NCBI GenBank assembly: GCA_041650805.1
Contig: JBAZKM010000016.1
Span: 1-29,098, forward strand
Source of the DNA: Candidatus Omnitrophota bacterium
Lineage (GTDB): Bacteria > Omnitrophota > Gorgyraeia > 2-01-FULL-45-10
Length of the DNA stretch: 29,098 nucleotides
Direction of reading: 5' to 3'
The translations under genes were made by a program, and so were the position numbers. The notes under the pieces were generated by a model. That model saw only the letters and a list, made by a program, of their open reading frames with translations, did no database searches and had not been told where the DNA came from. Below are positions 12,201-24,200 of the stretch, piece by piece (positions within the stretch are counted from its first letter, which is position 1; the number at the start of each line of letters is the position of its first letter).

Positions 12201-15200
12201 GCCAGGACGCCGTTCGCCGTCTTCCCGGGCTTCGGGATGTCCTGGGCCCATCCGTATACGTATGTATTCTCTCCCTCCACCCGCGTGAATGTGCCCGAGA
12301 GGTTGCCTTCGTTATCGGCGATCGCCTTCGGCTCGGAGACATTACTATTCACGTCTACTGTCACTTCGTAACCGTACAGTTTCTGGGCGGGTATCGTCCC
12401 GTATCCGGGCGCGTCGGGTATTATTATGGGCGTGATCTCCCTCGTATCGAGCGTCCATGACATTATGACGGTCTTCTCCCTGGAGGTATCGGGCTCATCA
12501 TAATAGTAGAACTGGGAGTTCCAGTTATAATAATCTACGAGGACCGGCTCTTCCCCTTCATCGTCTATGTAACTATTCTTTATATATCCTGCCGTGTATA
12601 CCGTGCGGCCGCTCGAGTCGGTGACGGTGACCCCGTCCATCTGGCCGCCGCTCGACAGCATGCCCTTATAGCCGGTATCTATCTGGCACGGCAGCGCATA
12701 CCCTTCTCCCGTGTAGGCGATCTTCCAGTCCCTGCCTACGACCTGCCCGTATGTCGCGGCATCCCAGCCTATCGCTTCGGCCTCTGCCGTCGTAAGGGTC
12801 TCCCACGTGAGCCACACGCCCGTCACCACCGATCCCGGGTCGAGCGGGTTTGCCACCACCTTTTTATACGGGTCGTAGCTCCTTAAAAGTCCGCCGTAGA
12901 GGTCGGTGACGCGCTTGTACCCTTCCGGCTGGTCATACAGTATCTCTCCGTTCGACGCGTAATTGGTGTAGTCGAGGTCCGTTATCATGCCGTCGTTATC
13001 TATGACGTGGCGCAGGGTGCCTGCGGCATCGGTCACGGAGACGTTGACCTCTTTATACCCGCTGTCGTCCGCGCGGTATGTGCTCTCTTTTGTATATGTA
13101 TATCCTGACATCTGGGCGCCCCATGACGTGTTGTATGCATAGGTTATATCAGTGATGACATCTTTGGAGGAGTCATTCAGGTATCCGACGTGGGATATTC
13201 TTCTGACGGCCAGCGTTTCTCCTACCGTTTGGTCGAAACCGTACGCGGTGTACGTCCAATTCGAGGAGTCGTGCTCGACGACCTTTGTGAACTGGCCGTT
13301 ATCCCCATCCCTGACATAGGTGCTGTAATAGGAGCTGTCATACTTTCTGGTTGCCTTGATGGAACCGAACGGGGTCCCCCCTCCGCCGAAGTTATATTCG
13401 AACGTCGTGAGCGACGTTTCGTGTCTGTCATCGACATCAGAGTCCGCGAACTTATAATCATACTGCTTGTAGACGACCTCCTGGCCGTCCGGGGCCCATG
13501 TATAGTGGCTCGTGCTCAATTTATTGGACCCCTTGACCGTCTCCGACGACATGAGCATCCCCGTATTGGCGTCATATTCGTAATCGGTCCTCTTGTCGAG
13601 CACGTCGATCGAGTAGTCGACCTTGTCGTCGCCGAGCACATTCTTATAGTATGTGTAGTTATAGCCGGCATATGTGTTACCGGTCTTTGTATAATCGAGG
13701 TATCCGGTGACCCCCTTATAGAAGTATGCCGTGCTCACCCCTTTCTTCACGTAATCGATCGAGTTTGTGACCGAATCACCGGTTATCGCGGATAGGACAA
13801 AATTGGTGACCTTTACTGCGTCGATATAGCTTGATATCGGGTCATCGTCGTCATCGTAAACGATCACTTCTTTGCCGTAGGTGGCGGATGTCAGGTTCGA
13901 CGCCCCGTCGTATGTATACTTCGTCTTGAAGCTGGCGGAGTCGGTCGTCGATTCTATCCTCTCCTCTCCGCGCCGCGATCCCTCGTAAGTGACCGTCTCC
14001 ACCGTGCCTGTGACCGTCTGAGGCGTTGTCGACGTAAGTATGTACGCGCCCGTGTGATCGAGCACGGCATCGTAGCCATGGTATGCCTTGTATACCGACT
14101 TCAGGTGGCCGGCGGCGTCGTATGAATAATCTTCGAGTATATACGGGGACAGCCCGGAGTCCTGGTGGTCTGCCTGGCGCAGATAAGAGACCTCGCTGAA
14201 ATATTTTATGTTTCCTATCCTGCTCCCGAAGGTTTCGAACTGGGTCTCGGATACCTTCCGCAGGTCCGTATAGCTGCCGATCTCTCCCCTTACCCTGTAG
14301 GCCGTCTCTGTGCTCAGGTCATCATCGAGGTCATACTCGAATTCGCTCCGTGAATAGAGCGAGCCGAGGCGGAAACCGTATGACGATACGACCTTCTCCC
14401 CGAGCTCATCGTACAGTTCCATCGTCCTCTTCCTGAGGTCCGTCTGGTAATCATCGGGCGTATCGAGTCCGCGGCAGTTATACGTCATGGCGTAGGAGAG
14501 CTTGTCTACCCCGCTCAGGGCATCTGCGGCCCGCAGTCCGCCTTCGTAATAGAAGTCGGTGCGTGATGAGAGGGTGCCCCAGTAGTACGTGTGGTCGTAA
14601 TCTGCCATCTCATAATATTTGTCTCCCGCGTAATATTTGATCGACTTGAGCTGCGGGCTTCCGCTTATGGTGAGCGTGCCGTTCGCGCTGTCAACCAGCG
14701 TGAGCGCGGCGTCATAATAGTATGTGACGGAACGCGTCAGCCTGTCGGTATTGCCCGAGGCGGTCCCTGCGGACTTGCCGTTATAATCGTTCGTTACGAC
14801 CTTCGTCGTGACAGTCGAGCCGTCGGTCACAGGATCGCTCAGCACCATGAAATCGACCACCTCCATCTCCTTCACGCCCTTATAATAAGTGACGGCTATT
14901 ATCCCCTCTATTGCTGTCTTTTCAGTGACGCTCTTCCTGAGCGAGAACGGATAGGAGGCCTGCGATGCCGTCACCGGCGTGCCGTAAGCGCCCCAGGCAT
15001 TTCCGGTGTTCGAATAGTAGTACGTGGTGACCTCCGTATCCCTGTATTGGAGCATGTTCCCGTTCCGCTCGTAGCTCATCTTCCTTGTACGGTCGAGCAG
15101 CTCTGCGTCTTTCTCGCCCGTATAGATGCTCTCTTTCCGTACGGTGGAGGCGGTATAATCTATCTCGTCAGGGTTCCCGTTAGGGGTCAGGCCTGCGGGC

Positions 15201-18200
15201 GTATCCTTGAACTCCTTTACCACCTTCAGGGCATCGGAATAGCTGGTCAGGTGAGCGGTCTTGAGCGATGCGGTCGTCGTGCCGTAGAAATAGACCTGAG
15301 TCGATATCACATTCGTCGTCCCGAGATCATAATCGACCGAGTAATTGGCCAGCTCATCTCCCGCTCCGAGGTGCTTGTCGAAATGAGTGGTGCTTACCAT
15401 GGATGCCGGCAATATCTCCTGCGCCCGGTATGTATCGCTCCTTATGAGGGATATGCCCGGCTTCGAATCTTGGGCCCTCTTTTCGCCATCATATGTATAT
15501 GTGGTCGTGCTCAGGACCCTTATATCGTTAGCCGGGTCTACGTAGACCGCCTCTGAGTAATCGGCTATCTCAGTCCCCTTGCCTGCGGCGCTCACATAGT
15601 ATGTCTTCGCCTTCAGGTTCGCGTATGTCCGCGAGTCACCGCGGTATGTGAGGCTCTTGGCGAGCGGCGAATATGCCTTTGCCTCCAGGGACCTTACTAT
15701 GCCGCCGCCTCCTGCTTCGTTCGAATACCAGTACACGCTCCTCGACTTCACCGGCGCGTAAGACATGCCCGTGGCGGCAGGCGCGTAGTTTATCACGTGA
15801 TCGACTATCTCATAATCACGTCCCAGGTGGGCGTTATAGAATGTCGCGTTCCTCTTCGCCAGCTCCGTCTCGGACTGACCCTTGTACTCGACCGCCTTAT
15901 AGAGGAAGTACCAGATATCGGCCTTCGCGGCGGTGACGAATGACATGTCGTTACCCGGGATCTCCGCCGGTATATCTTCGGGGATATAACCGTCCGGGGC
16001 GAGCCCCGCGGACAGATCGATGCCTATATACTTATAGAATGACCTGTATACAACCTCAAAATTGGATATATCATCGTTCCAGTAGACCTTATCGGCATAA
16101 TCTATCTTCTCGTATCCCTTGCCTTTCGAATATACGTAGTATGTCCGGCCCCTCAGCTTTTCCTTATATATCCCGGTGCGTGCCGCCGTGTATGCGCTCA
16201 CGGAGACCAGATACGAATCGTCGACCTCGGTATTATTGAACTGCTCCGTCATCTGTATCGGATTGAAAGGCGTCGCCCCTGTGGCGAGCGTCCATGTGCT
16301 GCCGCTCCCTGTATTGTACAGGTATATGTTTGTGACGGTCGGTATGAATACGAGGGTGCTGTCGTCCGCATAGCCCCTCTCAAGTTTCTTGACTATCTCA
16401 TAATCCTTGCCGAAACGTATATCGTAGTGGGTGTGGCCGGTCACGGTGCCTGGAGCGTCTGACGGGCCGCTATGGTCCTCCATCAATATCAGCGGATCGT
16501 CGTATTGGGCTGCGGCTGCGAGGAGATCGCTGCCAGTGGCAAGCGACCTGTAGTAGAGGCGCGAACGTGTGCTCGTGGTGAAAGACGAGGTCCCGGGGAC
16601 CCAGAAGACACGGTCTATGTAATCGGCGATCTCTTCGTCCTTCCCTAAATGAGTATCGTAATAGGTGATACTCCTCACCCTCGCCTTATCAAGCAATACC
16701 GCGTCGAACTGTTCGGGCGGCACGCCGTAATCCTGCCTGCCGAGGCCTATATACTCTTCCGTCTTCTGGAGCGGCTTGCCGCTTTCGGCCGTGGTAAGGT
16801 CGTCGGCGCGTTTCGCGGAAGCCGCAGTCAGGCCGTAATAGGAGACCGTCCGCGTGGCAACAGCAAGGCGGCTGTTCGCGGTGTCCCACAGCCCGCTCTC
16901 GGTGTAATCGACGAGCTCTTCTCCCTTGCCGAACTTCGTGGAGTAATGGACGATACTGGTCATCTGCAGGCCGTAATTTGTGCCGGTCCATCTCATAGTA
17001 TAACCGACGGCCCTCAAGAGAGGATCTTCGTATCCTGCCTCCGTGGCGCTCCTGCCCGTATCGTCTGTATCCGAAGCCGCATAGTAGTATATGGTCCGCC
17101 CTACGATGGTATCCGTACCGGATATATTAAGGAATTCGTTCGTGTGGTCCGCGACCTCCTCACCCTTGCCCAGGTGGACCGCGTAGTACGTCTCGCTCGT
17201 CTTGGAGCCCACTTCAGAATAATCTATCGTTGTGTTCCCGTCCCCGCCGTCCGTCATCTTGTACGTAACGCTCCTAACCATCACGGCATCGGTGGACGAA
17301 ATGGCAGAGGCGGCTATCCCGGAAGTGCCGTCAGGTATGACGCCGCTCAGGATGGTGCTGTATTCATAGTATGTCTTATCCTTAAGGGTCTCGCTCCCGG
17401 CGTCTCCCCTGAAACCGAATGCCCTGTCCGCTATCTCCTCGCCCTTGCCCAGGTGTATGTCATAGTAGGTCTCGAGCGTCTTCGCCCCTCTCTCCGAACG
17501 GTCGATGGTGGTATTCCCGTTCAGGTCGGTCATCTTATAAGTTATGCTCCTCACCATCATCGCCTCTGTAGTCGTCAGGTTCTGCGCGCGGATGCCGGCC
17601 TGGCCGTCATCTATCGTGAGGACCTCTCTCAGGGTCGCCGTGCCCGTCCTGTCGGTGTCTGTGCCCGTGAGGCCTGTGAGGGTATAATGTTTGCCGCTGA
17701 TAGTTACCGCCGCATCGGGCATGCCCGCCAGCGATACAGGCCCGCCTGCGCTCACCCAGGACCCGGAGCTGTATTTGAAGAACGTAACGGTATACGTATC
17801 GACCGAACCGCTTGAAGTGGCCGTGTGGCCGCAGTCGAAGATCGCCTTATATTGCTGCGGGGTGCCGTCGATGTCGAGCGTGAACCGCTTGTCCGAAGTC
17901 CAGTGCGTATAGGTCATCTCTCCGCCCGTGAAGCTGTCCTGCACTGCGGATACGCTCGCGGACTGCTCGATTATCACGGGGCTATCCGGCCCGACCGACC
18001 ACGGATCATTGAACGGCCATATCCCGCCGTAGGAAGCCGAGTAGTAGGCCCCTCCCAGCATGAACGATGTCGGGTAGCAGCTGTACCAGTCGGTCGATAC
18101 ATTATCTCCGTTGCCCGATATATTCATGCTGTAATGCCAGTCATCGTCATCGCAATCGTAACAGTATTCATACGTAGCGCTGATGCTGACGGAATATGTC

Positions 18201-21200
18201 TTATCGTTGATGGTTATGGTCTGCGTGGAAGTCCACGGCCATGACCCGGCCGCCCCGGTCCCGCCCGTAACCGTGCCGGTGAACTGCGGCCTGCCCGAAA
18301 GGGTGATGGGGTCCTCTACGTCCCAGCCGCCCGTGCCGGTGAACTGCTGTCCGTTTATCTGGACATACCACGGAGAGGAAGTGACCTCGGCGACAACTGC
18401 AAGCGGCAACCCTGTATATGAAGGGTTGTCATATATCTCTATCCGGGGATCGGAATACCCGGTCTGCGAGGTCTTGACGTAATAGTGCGTCGTCCCGTTA
18501 TATGTAAGGTCGGTGAAGGTGACCCATCCGCTGCTCGTCTCTATCGTGGACGGATATACGGCCGTGCTGTATACGAGCGGGCCGCTGTCCGCGGTGCCGT
18601 ACTCGAATTCGGTCTTATTCCTTAAGGTCGTCCCGTCCGAGGCGTAATTGAAGGAGTAATCGGCTATCTCTTCGCCGCGGTCGAGCAGATCATCGCCCAT
18701 GTGCACATAGAAGAACGTCTCGGTCTTAAGCGTACCCTCTACACCGGTAATGCCGTTCCAGCGGTTGGTGGTGGAACGCACCATGAGAGATACGGGGCTG
18801 GCGCCTGAGGCCCTTACACCGAGCGTGCCGGCAGTGAAATCATATTCCATGATGCCGTACCAGTAATAGGTCTTTGATATCCTGACGTTCCCGTCACGGG
18901 AATAGGTGAACGACCTGTCGGCCACCTCATCGCCTTCGCCCAGGTGTACGTCATAATATGTCTCCGTCTCCTTCTTCCCCGTCATGAGGTAAGAATTGTC
19001 GGACGTGCGCGTGACCGTCTTGACCATCGGCACGTCTACGGCTAGCGCCGGGTCATCGGCCCTTATGCCCGAGGCATTGTCCGTCACGAGCGTATTCTCG
19101 CCGTATTCGTATATGGTGCATGTCGTTATATCGCTCCCCGTTACCTCAAATGAGAACGACCTGTCCACCACTTCGTCGCCTTTGCCCAGGTGGACGTCGT
19201 AATACGTCTCGGTCGTCTTTGCCCCGACCTTTGAGTAGTCGGTGTCGTTGCCTGTCATCTTATATGTCACGCTTCTCACAAGGACCGTATCGGATGAGGT
19301 CGTCTCTTCGGCCCTCGTCCCCGCGGCGCCGTTCGCGATGCTGCCCGTCAATATGTCGCCGTATTCGTATACCGTCTTGCTCTTCAATGTGCCCCTGTAG
19401 CTGAAAGCGAATGACCTGTCCGCTATCTCGTCGCCCCTGCCCATGCGCACATCATAATACGTCTCCGATATCTTGGGCCCCACATCGGAACGCTCTATGG
19501 TGCCGTTCCCGTCCTGGTCCAGCATCTTATAAGAGATGCTCCTTACCATGACGGCATTCGGCGATGTGACCGCCGAAGCGGATATGCCCGCCTCGCCGTC
19601 AAGTACGGCCGAGGATGTCTGGAACGATATGGCGGTCGTCTTGTCCGCCGTGCTGCTCGTGAGACCCGTGAGGAGATAAGTGACGCCGTGCAGCGTGACC
19701 GGCATGTTCGTAATGCCTATCACCGAGACCGGCCCGCCGTCCGGGAGCAGGGTCCATACCCCACCTATATATTCATAGAATGTGACGGTGTAGCTATCCA
19801 GCACCCCGGGAGTACTGCCGACATCGTCATATTCGAATACCGCCTTATGGTTACGCGCCGTCCCGCCTACGTCCAGGGTGAAGAACTTCTCGGAAGTCCA
19901 TCTCGCATAGCTGTTATTCTGGCTCGTCCACCCCTGTTCGGAGACACTGATGTTGACATATGTGATGGTCAGCGGCGTCATATACCCTGGCCCCGTCTGG
20001 CCGTAGTACATTATGCACGGGATCCCGTCGATCGTGATATTGGCGTTCGGCGGTTGATAACCCGGGGATAACCACGCCGATGCCCCGGTGTTAACCCACG
20101 ACGTGCCGTTAAACCTGTAGACGTACGCATTGTAAGAGCCGGAATATGAGCTGTAGCTTACATGCGCCTTGTAGCTATTGCCGTTCGAGAGCGTGAAGTA
20201 CTGGTCCGATATCCAGTCATCGTCCTCTCCGGTATATTCACCCGATATATCGTGGACGGCTATGGTGGTCGCAATACAGGTCAGATTGACATAGGTCGTC
20301 GCATTCTGCCCGCCCGTGCCGCTGAACGTGCCTCCGCCGAACGTCACCTGCCATGTCCCCGCTAAGGTGTCCACCGGCGACGCGTTCACGGGCGTCCTGC
20401 CGCCGGCGTCATAGGCGGTCTTCTCGTAGAAGTTCACCAGCGGGTTTGCCGTCCCGGTCTTGGTCGCTATGGCGTAATAGTAGGTGCTGCCTACAAGTAG
20501 CGTCGTGATCGTCTGCCAGTTCCAGGCCGTCTGCAGGGAGAGGGTGCCGGTCCTATCGCTATCGGTCCCTGTGAGGCCTGTCAGGAGATAAGGCACACCG
20601 TAGAACGTTACGTTGACCGTAGTAAGACCCACGAGGTTCATGCTCGCGCCCAGCTGCGTTCCGCCGGCATCCATGTCGTAGAAGGAGACGCTGTAAGTGT
20701 CGAGAGCCGGGGTGCTAGTCAGATCGTTATATGTGAAGACCGCCTTACAGTTATGGGACGTCCCTCCTATATTGAGCCTGAAGGACTTTTCGGAGGTCCA
20801 GCGGGTATAACTCGTATCCTGGTTTGACCACCCCTGCTGCGAAACGGCGATATCTGTTATCGCGTTTTCGATCGTAAGCGCGGTAGTATAATAAGGAGAG
20901 GTCTGGCTATAGTACATGATGACCGGGGTACCGTCTATGGTTACGTTGGAACCGGACGGCTCGTAACCCGGGGATGGCAGATAGAGATATCCGGTGTAGG
21001 CCCACGATGCGCCGTTCTGCCGGTAGATATACGCTGTGTAATAATTGCCATAGCTGTAATAACTTACGTCTACCCTGTAATTATTGCCATTTGAGAGGCT
21101 GAAGTACTGGGTAGAATACCAGTCGTCCGAATCGTCGTAACCTGTTATATCATGAACCAGTATAGCAGGTGTATATGCCATGTTGATACTCGTCGTCTGG

Positions 21201-24200
21201 TTCTGCCCTCCCGTGCCGTTGAACGTGCTCCCGCCCAGGACTACCTGCCATGACCCGGTAGAGGTATCTATAGGCGACGCGTTTGCCGGCGTCCTGCCGC
21301 CTGCGTCATAGGCGGTCTTCTCGTAGAAGTTGACCTTGGGATTGGCCGTTCCGGTCTTGGACGCTATGGCGTAATAGTAGGTGCTTCCCACAAGGAGCGT
21401 CGTCGTGCTCTGCCAGCCCGAGTGGCTCGGCAAGGTGCTCGTCCTGTCAGTGGCGGTACCCGTCAGGCCGGTGATCGAATAATTGATGCCGTGCAGCGTG
21501 ACCGTTGTGCTCGTCAGGCCCACTACGGAATTGTTGCGCCCCGTGATCTCGTTCCATGACCCTCCGGTGAACTCGAAGAACGTTATGGTGTAGGTATCCA
21601 GCACGCCCGGTGTGCTCGAGAGGTCGTTATATGTGAAGAGCGCCTTATAGCTGTATGCCGTCGCGCCGACATTGAGGGTAAAGAACTTCTGTGAAGTCCA
21701 GCGTGTATAACCCAGGTTCTGGGTTGACCACCCCTGCTGGGATACAGGTATAGTGCTTGAGCTATAGGAGACCGTCAGCGGAGTATCATATGACGGCCAG
21801 CTCTGAGTGTAGCCCACGGTTACGACGGTGCCGTCGAGCGTGACACTGGGCCTGCTGGGGAGATAGAAGAACGTATTGGTGACATAATCCCACAGCCCGG
21901 TGCCGTTATTCTTCCGGTAGAAATTTATCCAGCAATAGTTACCGTAGTAATAATAGTCGATGCTCGCAAAGTAATCATTGCCGTTCGAGAGGGTGAAGTA
22001 CTGGGTCGAGTACCACCCTTCGGTATCGTTATCATAACCCGAGATATCGTGCATCGCGACGCTTGGCGGCTGATAGGTAAGGCCGACGGCGGTCGTCGCA
22101 TTCTGTCCGCCGGTGCCGTTAAATGTGTTTGTGCCAAGCACCACCTGCCATGACCCGGTGGAGGTGTTCACCGGCGACGCGTTGACCGGCGTCCTGCCGC
22201 CCGCGTCATATGCCGTCTTCTCGTAGAAGTTGACCGAAGGGTTGGCCGCGCCGGTCTGGGTCGCGATGGCGTAATAGTAGGTGCTTCCCACGAGGAGCGT
22301 CGTCGTGCTCTGCCAGCTGACCAGGGTCTCCACGGTGCCCGGGGTCACGGTTATATTCGTCACGCTGAAAGAATAATTGGTGTTACTGATATAGGTTACG
22401 GGGATCGTGAGCGGCACATATGTCATATTGACGCTTGTGGTACGATCCTGTCCGCCCGTTCCGTTAAATGTGTTACCGCCGAGCATCACCTGCCATGATC
22501 CGGTTACGGTGTTGATCGGTGACGCGTTCGCCGGCGTCCTGCCGCCCGCGTCATACGCCGTCTTCTCGTAGAAGTTGAGCGAAGGGTTGGCCGTACCCGT
22601 CTGGGTCGCGATGGCGTAATAGTAGGTGCTCCCCACGAGGAGGGTGGTGATGCTCTGCCATCCGGTCTGGACCTCCGGCGTGCCCGGGTTCACCACTATA
22701 TTCGTTACGCTGAAGGCGACGTTCGTACCGTCGACATAAGTGACCGGTATGGTGGGCTGAACAAATACCATATTGATGTGGGCCGTTTCGTTCTGCCCAC
22801 CCGTGCCGTTGAATGTGCTCGCGCCCAGCGTCACCTGCCAAGAACCGTTAGCGGTATTTACCGGCGACGCGTTGACCGGCGTCCTGCCGCCCGCGTCATA
22901 TGCCGCCTTTTCGTAGAAGTTGAGCGTCGGCTGCCCCGCGCCCGACTGCGTTACTATGGCATAATAGTAAGTGGTACCCACAAGGAGCGTCGTCGTGCTC
23001 TGCCAGCCCGTATAGCTATCGTCTTCCAGCGTGCTGACGGACGTGCTGTTAATGACGGTCACCGCGCTGTCCTGGTACTCGAATATCGTCTTATTCGTGA
23101 TCGTACCGTCGCGGCCGAATGTGAATGAATAATTCGCTATCTCGTCGCCCTTGGCGCCCACGTAGAACGTCTCCGTCTTCAGGTTCGTCTTGTTCGTCTT
23201 CACTTCGCCTATATTCTTCTGGCCTCTGTAGGTCTCGCTGCGGGTCATCGCACCGGTTATTATATCTACCCCGTATATCTCCGGGGCCAGGTAATTATTG
23301 GCTGTATAATAGTATACGTTCGTCGAACGTATGTCTGCCACCGCCCTGGAACCGGTCTTATAGTTATAGGTATACCAGGCGTTCTCATCGCTCTTTTCGC
23401 CGGCGTAAAAAGTGGAACTTGTGAAGTTGGCTTCATCCGTCTTAATAGCCGCGCCTGCCGCAACTACATTCTTATATCCCTTGAAAGCGTCGTTCTTCTT
23501 CATGGCCCCGGTGACGATATCCGCACCGGTGAGCTGCCAGGCCAGGAGATGGCCATCGGTATAGTAGAAGACGTTCGTCGTCTTGATATTAGCTAATGCC
23601 CTTGAACCCAGTATGTAGTTATAGGCGTACCAGGCGTTCTCGTCGCCCTTCTCTCCGGAATAGAAGGTCGCTGTCGTGAAATTGATCTCGTCCGTCTTTA
23701 TTATGTTCGTGATGGTCGTCTTCTGCCCCCTGAACGTCTCGCTCATATTCATGGCCCCGCTCACTATCTCTGCCCCGGTGAGCTCGGTAGCGAGCTTGTT
23801 CGCGGCCGTATAGTAGAAGACGCTCGTCGTCCTTATGTCGGAGCTTAACCGTGAGCCGAGTTTATAGTTATATGCGTACCAGGCCGTCTCATCGTCCTTC
23901 GCCCCGTAGTAGAATGTCGTGCTCATGAAGTCGACGGCATCCGTCTTTATGGCGGAGCTTATCGTTGCCTTCTTGCCCCTGAACGAATCGCTCTTAACCA
24001 TGGCGCCGGTGGCGATATAGGCCCCGGTCAGCTCTGACGCCAGTAAATTGCTAGCAGTGTAGTAAAAGACGCTCGTCGTCTTGACATCTGAGTCGAGCCG
24101 TGAGCCGAGCTTGTAGTTATATGTGTACCATGCCCTTTCGTCTCCTTTCGCCCCGTAATAGAATGTGGCGCTCATGAAGTCGGTGGTGCTCGTCTTGATA

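Noticed and set aside
11261..12460. 399-codon plus-strand open frame as a gene
   Set aside because: It lies in the antisense register of the giant gene; its sequence is Arg/Val/Ile-rich without domain character, and its openness follows from rare TTA/CTA/TCA codons on the minus strand.
14591..15556. 321-codon plus-strand open frame as a gene
   Set aside because: Antisense shadow of repeat units on the minus strand; no recognisable domain.
16649..17815. 388-codon plus-strand open frame as a gene
   Set aside because: Same antisense register effect; the minus strand here encodes well-formed HLGKG-type repeat units.
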